From Planctomycetota bacterium (GTDB taxonomy: Bacteria; Planctomycetota; Phycisphaerae; UBA1845), in NCBI GenBank assembly GCA_029558835.1, contig JAKQDH010000034.1:62001-126000 (forward strand): a DNA stretch of 64,000 bases. The letters run 5' to 3'. The notes beneath the pieces were generated by a model. That model was not told the origin of the DNA, ran no database searches, and saw nothing but the letters and a program-made list of their open reading frames with translations. This document shows positions 1 to 8,726 of this stretch, piece after piece. The translations under genes were made by a program, and so were the position numbers. Numbering within the stretch: position 1 is the first letter of the stretch; every line of letters starts with the position of its first letter.

Positions 1-195
1 ATTCTTACAGCCGCCGGAGCCAACCGCCGCTCCTGGGCGCCATGTAGGGCGGGTTCCACCTGCCGCGGGATCCGGACCCGAGCCCATCCGCCTCTTGTCG
101 GTCGCTATTCGCTATCCGCACTTCGCTATTCCCCTTACGGGCCAACGGCCGCGTCTGTACGGGAAGCCTCGCCGGGACGATACTCCCCGGTGACC
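1..195. other. Left-edge non-coding stretch with short tandem motif
   Basis: No credible gene is visible here. Positions 103-131 hold a degenerate tandem of a 7-8 bp unit (CGCTATTC / CGCTATCC / GCACTTCGCTATTC), similar in style to the one at 5441-5473. No clear Shine-Dalgarno sequence precedes the gene that starts at 190/196. Confidence 0.5.
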
Positions 196-1671
196 ATGGC
201 CACCGCACCGTCTGATCCGAATCGCGTCGCGCCGGTCGGTCAGCCGCACGAGGACCCCGCGGCTGCGGTTTGCCCCCCCGCGGATCTCGCGCCGGCGGTC
301 ATCCTGCGCCCGTCGTGGTGGGCGACGTTCTGCGCTCCGTACCGATTCATCTTCCAGCCCCGGCGTGCCGCCGCCACGATGGTGGCCGGGCCACGCTGGG
401 CGGCGTGGCTAGCGCTGGGCGTGGGGATCATCCTGATTGTCTGCCTCACCGTCGGCGCGACGCTGTGGAGCAAGACCGTCACCGTGGAGTGGGATGCGGC
501 GTCGGACGCGGCCGGCCTGCCCATCCCGATCCTGCAGGAGCGCAGCCTGGAAGAAGCGTGGGCCCAGTGGCGTGGGGAATCTGCCGCGGCTGCGGCCGTG
601 CGGGCTTTGTTGTACGGTGGGATCCCGGTACTGCTGAGCGCGGCCTTCATGGCCTGGCTGCAACTGCCGCGCGTGCACCGCTCCGGACGTACCGGTGCCT
701 CCTTGCTGCGGGCGTTCTTCGGCGTGGTCTCCGGCATCGGTTTGCTGGTTCTCCTGGTTGCACTGCTGGGTGCCGTTGGCGCGGTGGTTCAGAACAACCA
801 GGACCGACAGATGGGCGCCGCGTCAGTCGCGATGCTGCCGGAGGTGTTCAGCTTCGTGGTCGCATTAGGTTACTTCGCCGCCGTGCTCGGTCTGATCTTC
901 TGGGTGGAGTGCGCGTGCGTTGGTGCACGTGACTCCGGACCCACCGGGTCGCCCTCGCCGCGCTGTGAACGCTGCGGCTACGACCTGACCCACGTGCCCG
1001 CGTCGGGGCGTTGTCCGGAATGTGGTACCGACGTCCAGGCGATGCTGGTGCCAGGCATGCGTCGCCCAGGGTGCTCGTGGGAGGAATCGCCCGGTGCTCT
1101 GACTTGGCGCGACGCATCGCTGGCCCTGCTCTTCAGGCCGAGCAGCTTCTACGCCCGCCTGCAGGTTTGGACGTCCGACACTATGGCCCGCCGGTTTGCG
1201 GCCTGGCACTACATCGTCCTCTTCGTTGGTGCAACGCTCTGGGGCAATCTGGTGGCGTGGAGGATGTGGGGTGCGATGTCTACTTTGTGGTCAGCGGTGG
1301 TTGTGTATGCCCTGGTCATCCCGCTCTCTTGTCTGCTGGCGGGCTGGGGCATCCAGCGTCTGCTGGCCGCGGTGGTGGGCTCGGTCTGGCTGGTTGGTGG
1401 AACCATGCCTGACTTCCGCCCCATTTGGAAGGTCCTGTCCTACGAGACCGCCTATCTCTGGGTCTTCGTCGTCTACGACGGCCTGTTGATGACCAGCCTG
1501 TTCCTCTTCGGCGACTGGATGTCGGCCCTGGTGGTGTCAATCACGGGGACGACAACGTTCCGCGGCGTGCCTGAGTCGCTGGCGGTGCTGCTGGGCAACG
1601 GCGTCCTGTGTGCCCTCTGGCTCTGGCGCTATCGCCTCGCCTGTGACGCCGTCCGTTGGGCCAACTTCTGA
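196..1671 (+). CDS. Polytopic membrane protein with internal zinc ribbon
   Basis: Function unknown. The protein has about 491 residues from ATG 196; GTG 190 in the same frame is also possible. I count roughly eight hydrophobic segments: near residues 67-91, 137-158, 172-198 and 217-241, then four after residue 330. Between the two membrane halves, at about residues 254-278, lies a rubredoxin-like zinc ribbon with two CxxC pairs (RCERCGYDL and RCPECGTD). This ribbon is common in Phycisphaerae proteins of unknown role, where it usually sits at the start of membrane proteins. The N-terminus is Pro/Ala-rich and there is no signal peptide. The membrane layout recalls Yip1-like integral proteins, but I cannot support a family. 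The gene stands alone, 51 bp before the next one on the same strand. Confidence 0.75.
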   Translation: MATAPSDPNRVAPVGQPHEDPAAAVCPPADLAPAVILRPSWWATFCAPYRFIFQPRRAAATMVAGPRWAAWLALGVGIILIVCLTVGATLWSKTVTVEWDAASDAAGLPIPILQERSLEEAWAQWRGESAAAAAVRALLYGGIPVLLSAAFMAWLQLPRVHRSGRTGASLLRAFFGVVSGIGLLVLLVALLGAVGAVVQNNQDRQMGAASVAMLPEVFSFVVALGYFAAVLGLIFWVECACVGARDSGPTGSPSPRCERCGYDLTHVPASGRCPECGTDVQAMLVPGMRRPGCSWEESPGALTWRDASLALLFRPSSFYARLQVWTSDTMARRFAAWHYIVLFVGATLWGNLVAWRMWGAMSTLWSAVVVYALVIPLSCLLAGWGIQRLLAAVVGSVWLVGGTMPDFRPIWKVLSYETAYLWVFVVYDGLLMTSLFLFGDWMSALVVSITGTTTFRGVPESLAVLLGNGVLCALWLWRYRLACDAVRWANF

Positions 1672-1722
1672 AGCAGCCGTCCCTTTCCGCACCGTTGGGC
1701 TTGTCCCGCCGCAGCCGGTACA

Positions 1723-3843
1723 ATGCCTCCCATCGTGCCGAACCGAGACCCAGAAGATCGTCCTGCTGCCCTGTCCGCCGGGGGGAATTCCGAGTACCCG
1801 ACGCGGACCACTCCGTCACTGCCGGTGGCCTTGGGACTCGTCGTCGCGGTCACGCTGCTCGCGTTTGAGCCGGTGCGGCACAACGACCTCGTCAACTGGG
1901 ACGACACGTATCTGCTCGTCGATAACGACGCGTACCGTGGCCTGAGCGGCGAACACCTGCGCTGGATGTTCACGACCTCGCTCGGCGGGCACTATCAGCC
2001 GCTGACGTGGCTCTCCTACGCCCTCGATTGGCACGTCTGGGATGGGCTCAACCCAGTTGGCTTCCATCTGACTAACCTGTTGCTGCACGTGCTGGTGGCG
2101 GTCGGCTTCTTTTTTGTAACGCTGCGTCTGCTGGCGGCCGCTCTGGCGGAGACGGGCACGAGCCTGCGCCGCTGGGCGGCACTGCTGGGTACGCTGTTCT
2201 TTGCCGTGCATCCGCTGCGTGTTGAGTCGGTGGTCTGGGCGACCGAACGCCGGGACGTGCTCAGCGGGGTGTGGCTGCTGGCCACGGTCCTGCTCTACCT
2301 GCGGGCGGTCGGAGCCCGGTCACGCGGTGCGTACCTCGGTGCGCTAGCAGCAGCGCTTGTGTGCCACGTGCTGTCGCTGCTCTCCAAGGCCTGGGGTATC
2401 ACGCTACCGGCCGTGCTGCTCGTGCTGGACGTGTATCCACTTCGCCGCCTCGGCGGGAGCCCGCCGGGGTGGTGGGCAGCTCCCGTCCGGAAGGTGTGGT
2501 ACGAGAAGGTTGCGTTCCTGCTGCCCGCGCTGGGCTCGGCCGTGCTGGCCGGGTGGGCACAGGCGCAGAGCGGCGCGCTGTGGACGCTGACGGATTTCCC
2601 GCTATCTCTGCGCGTCGGCCAGGCGTTCTATGGGCTCGTGTTTTATGCCCGCAAAACCCTCTGGCCGGCGGGGCTGTTGCCGCTGTACGAGCAGGATCCC
2701 AACGCCACCCCGTGGGACCTGCCCAACCTGCTGGCGGCCGGTGTCGTGGTGATAGCGGCGCTGCTGCTGCTGAGATGGCGCAGAAAGCGGCCGGCCCTGG
2801 TGGCCGGCGCAGTGGTCTACGTGCTGCTGCTGTTGCCGGTGCTGGGCTTCACTCAGAGCGGGCAACAGCGCGTGGCCGACCGCTACAGTTACCTCGCCTG
2901 CCTGCCCTGGGCGGTCCTGCTGGCCGGTGCGGTGGGCACGATGCGGGGTCCTGCACGCACGCGCGAGGCTGATCCTCAGCGGTATTCGCATGCCGTTCCC
3001 GTTGTGGCAGGGGTGGTGCTTGTGGCTGTGCTGGTGGGACTGACGCGGGCCCAGACAGGCATCTGGCGGGACTCGTACACGCTCTGGACGCACGTGCTCA
3101 GCCATGACCCGTGGACGCCGACCGCTCATGCGAATCTGGCGGATGTGCTGATCGAACGCGGCGACTACGCCGGTGCGCGCCGTCATGTGGAGAAGGTGCT
3201 TGAGGTGCTGCCGGGCGATCGGGCCGCGCATCTCGCGCTGGCGCGGGCCGCTGCTGCGCTCGGTGACCTTCGCACCGCCCGTGAGCACTTCCTCATCACG
3301 CGCGAGATCGACGAGCACCTGGGACGCGAGAGCGTCCTGGTGCTGCTCGGTCTGGCCGAGGTCGAGAGTCGGCTCGGCCACCACGCCGAGGCGGCACGCC
3401 TATGCGAACTGGTGGTCGAGCGCGAACCGCGCTTCCAAGAAGGCTTCTACTGGCTCGGCGTGACGCGGCAAGAGCTCCGCAACTACGATGGTGCGAAGAA
3501 GGCATGGGAACGCGTGCTCGAGTTGACCCCGGGGCACGTTCGTGCCCAGGCCCGCCTGGCGTGGCTGCTCGCCACCTGCCCGGTCGACGAACTCCGCGAC
3601 GGACCGCGAGCTGTGCAGTTGGCTCGCTCGGCCGTCGACTCGTCGCAGGGCGAGGGCGTGATGGCCCGCGAGGCGCTCGCGGCCGCCCTCGCGGAGACCG
3701 GCGACTACCCCCAGGCAACTGCCGTGGCCGCGCAACTGCTGGAGGACACTCAACTGCCCCACGAGCCCGACCGCGCCGGCCGCGTCCGGGCAGCCTTGTA
3801 CGAGTACCAATCCGGCCGGCCCTTCCGAGCTACGCCCGAGTAG
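1723..3843 (+). CDS. TMTC-like membrane protein with C-terminal TPR repeats
   Basis: The protein has 706 residues. The N-terminal two thirds (about residues 30-450) carry around ten membrane spans. They include the pattern seen in eukaryotic TMTC O-mannosyltransferases and their bacterial relatives: 'NWDDTYLLVDN' near the N-terminus, 'HYQPLTWLSYALD', then 'FAVHPLRVESVVWATERRD'. From about residue 463 it becomes soluble, with four to six tetratricopeptide repeats (for example AHANLADVLIERGDYAGARR). In the family the membrane part is a GT-C-type glycosyltransferase using a polyprenyl-linked sugar, and the acidic pair in NWDD is the likely catalytic site. The acceptor cannot be told here. The start at ATG 1723 leaves a 30-residue polar N-terminus before the first span; later starts are possible. 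Confidence 0.8.
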   Translation: MPPIVPNRDPEDRPAALSAGGNSEYPTRTTPSLPVALGLVVAVTLLAFEPVRHNDLVNWDDTYLLVDNDAYRGLSGEHLRWMFTTSLGGHYQPLTWLSYALDWHVWDGLNPVGFHLTNLLLHVLVAVGFFFVTLRLLAAALAETGTSLRRWAALLGTLFFAVHPLRVESVVWATERRDVLSGVWLLATVLLYLRAVGARSRGAYLGALAAALVCHVLSLLSKAWGITLPAVLLVLDVYPLRRLGGSPPGWWAAPVRKVWYEKVAFLLPALGSAVLAGWAQAQSGALWTLTDFPLSLRVGQAFYGLVFYARKTLWPAGLLPLYEQDPNATPWDLPNLLAAGVVVIAALLLLRWRRKRPALVAGAVVYVLLLLPVLGFTQSGQQRVADRYSYLACLPWAVLLAGAVGTMRGPARTREADPQRYSHAVPVVAGVVLVAVLVGLTRAQTGIWRDSYTLWTHVLSHDPWTPTAHANLADVLIERGDYAGARRHVEKVLEVLPGDRAAHLALARAAAALGDLRTAREHFLITREIDEHLGRESVLVLLGLAEVESRLGHHAEAARLCELVVEREPRFQEGFYWLGVTRQELRNYDGAKKAWERVLELTPGHVRAQARLAWLLATCPVDELRDGPRAVQLARSAVDSSQGEGVMAREALAAALAETGDYPQATAVAAQLLEDTQLPHEPDRAGRVRAALYEYQSGRPFRATPE

Positions 3844-4116
3844 CCGGCAAACGCTTGCCACGATGCACCGGGGCGGCTAAGTTCCGCCAGATTGCCGCGT
3901 CCGCCGCCCGCAGGCCGGCGTCGCCCCTCGCGGGTTGCCCGCCTGCCTGCCGGCAGCGGAGACGGCATGGTTGTCCACCGGGCATGCGACGTGCTGCGGT
4001 TTCCGCGTTTAGCCTCGTAAGGCATCTGCGGCGCCTTGGGAGGCGGCATGCGACCGGGAATGAGGCATCGCTTGCGGCTGTTTAAGTGAAAGTGTGGAAC
4101 CGCTGAGGCATACTTT

Positions 4117-5439
4117 ATGTTCTCTTCGAATCGGGTGAGGGTAGTTATTGTTGGCGCGGCCGGTAGGGATTTTCACAACTTCAACGTCTTCTACCGCAGC
4201 AACCTGCAGTACGAGGTGGTCGCCTTTACGGCCGCCCAGATTCCCAACATCGACGGCCGGGTGTACCCGGCCGAGCTCTGCGGCGAACGGTATCCGCGCG
4301 GCATCCCCATCGAGCCGGAGGCAAAGCTCGCGGACCTGATCCGCAAGCACCACGCCGACGAAGTGGTGATGGCTTACTCCGATCTGCCCCACGTGGAGGT
4401 CATGCACAAGGCCGCCATCGCCAACGCTGCTGGCGCCGACTTCCGCCTCATGGGCCATGCCCGGACCATGCTGGACAGCAGCAAGCCGGTCATCGCGGTC
4501 TGTGCCGTGCGCACCGGCTGCGGCAAGAGCCAGACGTCTCGTGCGGTCAGTACGATCCTCAAGGCAAAGGGCAGGAAGGTGGCGGCCGTGCGCCACCCGA
4601 TGCCCTACGGCGACCTGCTCAAGCAGCGCTGCCAGCGGTTTGCGACCCTCGCCGACCTGGAGCACCACGAGTGCACGATCGAGGAACGCGAGGAGTATGA
4701 GCCGCACATCGCCGCCGGCAACCTCGTGTTCGCCGGTGTCGATTACGAGATGATCCTGCGCGAGGCCGAGAAGGAGGCGGACGTCGTCCTCTGGGACGGC
4801 GGCAACAACGACCTGTCCTTCTACAAGCCGAACCTGTACATCGTCGTCGCGGACCCGCATCGGCCGGGCCACGAGCTGACGTACTACCCGGGGGAGACGA
4901 ACACGCGCATGGCCGACGTGGTGGTCATCAACAAGGTGGGCACCGCCCGGCCGGAGGACGTGGCCACGGTGGAGGCCAACGTTCGCCGGGTGAATCCGAA
5001 AGCACGCATCATTCGCGCCGATTCGCCGGTGACCGTAGACGATCCGGCCGCCGTGAAGGGCAAGCGCGTCCTTGTCGTCGAGGACGGGCCGACGCTCACG
5101 CACGGGGAGATGCGCATCGGCGCCGGGCACGTGGCTGCCCAGCGCTACGGGGCCGCCCGCATCGTGGACCCGCGGCGCTTCGCCGTCGGGTCCATCAAGA
5201 AGACCTTCGAGAACTACACGCACATCACGGAAGTGCTGCCCGCCATGGGCTACGGCGACAAGCAGGTCGCGGAGCTGGAGAAAACGATCAACGCCACCGA
5301 CTGCGACCTGGTCCTGATCGGCACGCCCATCGACCTGGGCCGGCTCATCAAGATCAACAAGCCCAGCCTGCGCGTGCGCTACGAGCTGGCCGCCGACGCC
5401 TCGGAAGCCTTGCGGGCCGAAGTCGAGGCGGTGCTCTAG
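4117..5439 (+). CDS. Cyclic 2,3-diphosphoglycerate synthetase-like P-loop protein
   Basis: The protein has 440 residues. ATG 4117 is preceded by GAGG at a good distance. The N-terminal region (about residues 1-120) is Rossmann-like (VRVVIVGAAGRDFHNFN). It is followed by a P-loop near residues 131-138 (RTGCGKSQ), with the aspartate of 'VLWDGGNNDL' as probable Walker B and 'INKV' resembling the base-recognition loop of GTPases. The overall architecture matches archaeal cyclic 2,3-diphosphoglycerate synthetase (CpgS), which makes the thermoprotectant cDPG from 2,3-bisphosphoglycerate and ATP. Bacterial relatives are widespread and are often annotated only as GTPases, so the substrate is not proven. 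The gene appears monocistronic; the next feature is a tRNA on the opposite strand. Confidence 0.8.
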   Translation: MFSSNRVRVVIVGAAGRDFHNFNVFYRSNLQYEVVAFTAAQIPNIDGRVYPAELCGERYPRGIPIEPEAKLADLIRKHHADEVVMAYSDLPHVEVMHKAAIANAAGADFRLMGHARTMLDSSKPVIAVCAVRTGCGKSQTSRAVSTILKAKGRKVAAVRHPMPYGDLLKQRCQRFATLADLEHHECTIEEREEYEPHIAAGNLVFAGVDYEMILREAEKEADVVLWDGGNNDLSFYKPNLYIVVADPHRPGHELTYYPGETNTRMADVVVINKVGTARPEDVATVEANVRRVNPKARIIRADSPVTVDDPAAVKGKRVLVVEDGPTLTHGEMRIGAGHVAAQRYGAARIVDPRRFAVGSIKKTFENYTHITEVLPAMGYGDKQVAELEKTINATDCDLVLIGTPIDLGRLIKINKPSLRVRYELAADASEALRAEVEAVL

Positions 5440-5759
5440 GGATTGCCGATTGGCGAGTGTCGATTGGCGATTTGGGCCTTCGGCGTCTTCGTGTGTCGAG
5501 GCGGGGGCTACAGCCCGCACGGACTCCGGCAGAACTCGTGCGCGGCGCCGCCTGCGTTGGACTCGCCCGAGCGGGAAACACTGCGAGCCGTGGGCACCAC
5601 GGATGTTAGGGCGTTGTCCGTACAGCAGAAGTGTCAGCAATTGGGACGCAAAACCCTGCGTTCGGCTGCCGCGGCGTGCGTGCCACGCAGTGGCACTAAC
5701 CGAAGTGAACCTGCCGGTTTCTCCCGAGAAAACCGCGTATTTCCCGCAGAAAACCGCAA
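5440..5759. other. Intergenic stretch with ATTGGCGA-type tandem
   Basis: No gene is seen. Positions 5441-5473, right after the stop codon, hold a degenerate tandem of GATTGCC / GATTGGCGA / CGATTGGCGA. The rest has no recognisable signal. Confidence 0.5.
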
Positions 5760-5832
5760 TGGGCCTGGAGGGATTCGAACCCCCGACCAAGCGATTATGA
5801 GTCGCCTGCTCTAACCGCTGAGCTACAGGCCC
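5760..5832 (-). tRNA. tRNA-Ile(CAU), lysidine-type
   Basis: On the minus strand the sequence folds as a complete cloverleaf. The 7-bp acceptor stem is GGGCCTG with CAGGCCC. The D arm is GCTC/GAGC, and the anticodon stem GGCGA/TCGCT carries the loop CTCATAA. The T arm contains GGTTCGAATCC. The discriminator base is A and CCA is not encoded. The anticodon is CAT. The D loop, anticodon arm and variable region (GCAGGCGA, CTCATAA, TCGCTTGGTCG) match the minor isoleucine tRNA of E. coli rather than initiator or elongator Met tRNA. C34 should therefore be converted to lysidine by TilS so that the tRNA reads AUA. It lies alone between convergent genes. Confidence 0.93.
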
Positions 5833-5958
5833 GGCCACGCTTCATTCCAGCGGTGCGGGGCGCCGGCGTCAAGCGCGCTTCCGTCTCGGCGGCTGCCGAC
5901 ACCGCGCGGCAACGGGGGTCGGTCCCTGGGGCGCCCACACCAGGCCTTCTCGATGGCG

Positions 5959-7602
5959 CTACGAACACCGCGCCGCGATGGGCATCCGCCGTCCCGTCCC
6001 GAACGCCCGGCTCGTCACTTTCAGACCCACGGGCGCCTGTCGGCGCTTGTACTCGCTGTGATCGACCAGGCGCGCCACGCGTTCCACGACGCCGCGATCA
6101 AACCCGCCGGCCACGATCTCCTCGACGCTGCGCTCCCGCTCCACGTACTGCTCGAGGATGGCGTCCAGCATCTCATACGGTGGCAGCGTGTCCTGGTCGC
6201 ATTGGTTCTCCTTCAACTCGGCCGACGGCGGCTTGCGGATCGAGTTCTCCGGAATGCAGGGCTCCGCCGCCGTCGCGTTGATCCGTCGCGCCAGCTCATA
6301 CACGGCCGTCTTGGGGACGTCGCTGAGCACCGCCAGCCCGCCGGACATGTCGCCGTACAACGTGCAGTAGCCAACCCCCAGTTCGCTCTTGTTTCCCGTC
6401 GTCAGCAGCAGCCAGCCGAACTTGTTGGAAAGCGCCATCAGGATGTTGCCGCGGATGCGGGCCTGGATGTTCTCTTCCGTGATGTCCGGCGCCCGATCGC
6501 CGAAATGGGGGAGCACTGTCTCCTCCATCGCGCGGTGTGCCCCCTCGATGGGCACCACGCGCAGCTCGATCTCCAGGTTGTCCGCCAGGGCACGCGCGTC
6601 GTCCAGGCTGTGCGCGCTGCTGTACCGCGACGGCATGGCCACCCCGTGCACGTGTTCCGCACCGAGGGCTTCCACCGCCAGCGCCGCCGTGACGGCCGAG
6701 TCGATGCCCCCCGATAGCCCCAGTACCACGTCGCTGAATCCGCACTTCCGCACGTAGTCGCGCGTCCCCAGCACGAGTCCGCGCCGGATGCTCTCCACAC
6801 GCTCCGGGTAGCTGACCAGCGCCTCGGGCTCCGGGTTACTCAAGTCGACAAACAGCAGGTGTTCCTCGAACGCCGGCCCCCGGGCCACCACTTGGCCCGT
6901 CTCCTCCACCACCACGCTCGCCCCGTCGAACAGCAGGTCGTCGTTGCCGCCCACCTGGTTGACCGCGATGATGCGGAGGCGGTGTTCACGCGCCTGCTGG
7001 GCGAAGATGTGCTCGCGCCGATGCTGCTTGCCAGCCTCGAAGGGGGAGGCCGAGATGTTGATCAGCCAGCGGGCCCCGCCGACTGCCGTTTGCTCAACCG
7101 GGTCCAAGCCGTACACCCGCCGGCCCTCGAACTGCTCATCGTTCCACAGGTCCTCGCAGATGGTCAGCCCCACGCGTACCGTCCCGTCGCCGCCCAACTC
7201 CACCACTTGAACCGCCGTACCCGCTGTGAAGTAGCGCGTTTCGTCGAACACGTCATACGTGGGCAGCAGACGCTTGGCGTAGCGGGCCTGCACCCTTCCG
7301 TCGGCGCAGAACGCGGCCGCGTTGCTCAGCCCCGTGCCGCGTGCCTCGCGCTCGACGTAGCCCACCACGGCCGCGATGCCGTGGCACTGGGCGGCAACCT
7401 GATCCCGCGCCGCCAAGTTCCGCGCCACCAACGCCTGACGCAGGAGCAGGTCCTTAGGGGGGTAGCCGAACACCGCCAGTTCGGGAAAGACCACCAACTG
7501 CGCACCCCGGGCACGCGCGGCATGCACCCAGCCGATGATGCGTGCCGCATTGCCGGCGATATCGCCCACTGTCGGGTTCATCTGGGCAAGCGCCACCCGC
7601 AT
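5959..7602 (-). CDS. nadE: Glutamine-dependent NAD+ synthetase
   Basis: This is the last step of NAD biosynthesis: deamido-NAD + ATP + glutamine give NAD+. The protein has 547 residues. The N-terminal nitrilase-fold glutaminase domain (about 1-250) shows the full catalytic triad: E41 in FPELAVFGYPP, K110 in RYAKRLLP and C149 in LTICEDLW. The C-terminal synthetase domain (about 280-520) has the PP-loop LSGGIDSAVTAAL and the downstream TGNKSELGVGYCTLYGD motif. ATG 7602 has a strong GGGAGGG upstream. An extended -10 promoter candidate lies at 7682-7690. Length and domain order are those of the long, glutamine-using form. Confidence 0.96.
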   Translation of the reverse strand: MRVALAQMNPTVGDIAGNAARIIGWVHAARARGAQLVVFPELAVFGYPPKDLLLRQALVARNLAARDQVAAQCHGIAAVVGYVEREARGTGLSNAAAFCADGRVQARYAKRLLPTYDVFDETRYFTAGTAVQVVELGGDGTVRVGLTICEDLWNDEQFEGRRVYGLDPVEQTAVGGARWLINISASPFEAGKQHRREHIFAQQAREHRLRIIAVNQVGGNDDLLFDGASVVVEETGQVVARGPAFEEHLLFVDLSNPEPEALVSYPERVESIRRGLVLGTRDYVRKCGFSDVVLGLSGGIDSAVTAALAVEALGAEHVHGVAMPSRYSSAHSLDDARALADNLEIELRVVPIEGAHRAMEETVLPHFGDRAPDITEENIQARIRGNILMALSNKFGWLLLTTGNKSELGVGYCTLYGDMSGGLAVLSDVPKTAVYELARRINATAAEPCIPENSIRKPPSAELKENQCDQDTLPPYEMLDAILEQYVERERSVEEIVAGGFDRGVVERVARLVDHSEYKRRQAPVGLKVTSRAFGTGRRMPIAARCS

Positions 7603-7681
7603 GGGACCGCCCTCCCCGAGTCAAACGCCCCTGCACCGGCCCGGACCCTCCACCGGACGCAGAGACGTTCCGTAAGCTTCG

Positions 7682-7690
7682 ATTGTAACA
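7682..7690 (-). promoter_or_regulatory. Extended -10 promoter candidate for nadE
   Basis: Read on the minus strand, the sequence TGTTACAAT is an extended -10 element (TGn + TACAAT). There is no recognisable -35 hexamer 17 bp upstream. It would give a leader of about 75 nt before the nadE start at 7602. Confidence 0.4.
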
Positions 7691-7739
7691 TCGCGGGCGC
7701 CGGTGGCACGCCCCCCGGAGTCGCGTCCCTGACACATCA

Positions 7740-8180
7740 GGCGGCGTCTGCTGTCGCCCCTGAATGCGGCAAGGGCGTGTAGCTGCGGGTGGAGGCCGGG
7801 CGCTTCGCCCGGACGGAACCCGGGGACAGCAAACGCAGATGATCATGCCGCCCCATCCGGGGCGGGTAGGGGTAGCCCGGGAGCGACCACGGGTTTCGTT
7901 CGCCTCCGGCGAACTTGAACCCGCGGCTACCAACCTCGGCCCTGCTTGGGTCAAGCCATCCCGCGTGATCTGTCACGGCCCCCCCGGGGTCTCTGCCCCG
8001 GAGCACAGGACCGGACGCCGTTCTCCAGGGGGTATCAGGTACCGTGCACGCCCCTGGGCCTGCAAGGGGGGTACGCCCCCACACAGAACGGGGACGCAGC
8101 CAGTATCTCCCGTAGGCTACGCCCGGCCCGCGCCCGGAGGCAACGACGGAAACTTGCTGCGTCCGCGTTTCCGGGCGCAA
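7740..8180. other. Gene-free, hairpin-rich intergenic region (candidate structured RNA)
   Basis: No frame here codes for a recognisable protein, yet the stretch is dense in perfect inverted repeats. They include CCGGGCG/CGCCCGG (7796-7812), CGGGTT..GTTCGCC tcc GGCGAAC..AACCCG (7890-7923) nested inside GGTAGCC/GGCTACC (about 7870-7932), CCGGGG/CCCCGG near 7985, CCAGGGG/CCCCTGG near 8027-8058, and GGGGG/CCCCC near 8070. A run of eight A (T8 on the minus strand) sits at about 8179-8186. I could not match it to tmRNA, RNase P RNA, SRP RNA or 6S RNA. Confidence 0.4.
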
Positions 8181-8675
8181 AAAAAAGGCGCAGGCCGAGC
8201 TTGCGGCACCCTTCCTAGTTCGGGCCGGAGGGAGGATGGGGGAAGGGCGTCTTTTTCCGCTAACCTGGCCTGCACCACCTGAACCGGGCTGCGCCCGGCT
8301 CATTCTCTCTTTATCGTATGGTTCGGGACAGCCGCTGCTTCTTCGCGCTGCCCTTGCTTCTTCGCATTCAACTCGCGCTCGGCACCGGCCGAGCGCCGGC
8401 CACGAAAGGGCGATTATAGCAAACTCTATACCACTTTCAAAGCCCGAGAACGCTCAAAACTCCCGCCCGGGACCGCCACACCAAGCACCCACCGAGCCCC
8501 TGCAGCCCACTTGGCTTGCCCGCGCAGGCCGCACAGACGGATCGACTAACCCGCCATACCGCGCGTGCACCCGCGCACACGCCGCAGGTGTGGGGAATAA
8601 GCCTCACAGGCGCGGGGATTCCCGCTCATTGCGCGGCCGCAGGGATGTCCCGCCCGCGGCATTGCCTCACGCCGC
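8181..8675. other. Intergenic region downstream of rpoD, no gene seen
   Basis: No convincing coding region. A small hairpin CCGGGC tgc GCCCGG lies near 8285-8299, followed by a pyrimidine-rich stretch (CTCATTCTCTCTTT). It could end a plus-strand transcript, but no such gene is known here. Confidence 0.4.
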
Positions 8676-8698
8676 CGCACGGGCGTTTCGCCCGTGCG
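8676..8698 (-). terminator. Hairpin after the dnaG-rpoD pair
   Basis: A perfect 10-bp stem (CGCACGGGCG / CGCCCGTGCG) with a TTT loop lies about 30 nt beyond the rpoD stop. There is no T-tract, so it may be a factor-dependent terminator, an mRNA-stabilising hairpin, or a member of the GGGCG-nnn-CGCCC repeat family seen elsewhere in the window. Confidence 0.45.
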
Positions 8699-8726
8699 AC
8701 TCCACCGCGGCTTCGCGCCCCTGCGT

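Noticed and set aside
4009..5838. A 609-codon open frame on the minus strand across the CpgS-like gene and the tRNA
   Set aside because: It is the shadow of the real plus-strand gene, and its first residues are the typical false translation of a tRNA gene.
7829..7852. A possible tmRNA tag-like sequence (ANADDHAA)
   Set aside because: No stop follows the tag, and neither the tRNA-like ends nor the conserved 5' motif of tmRNA are found around it.
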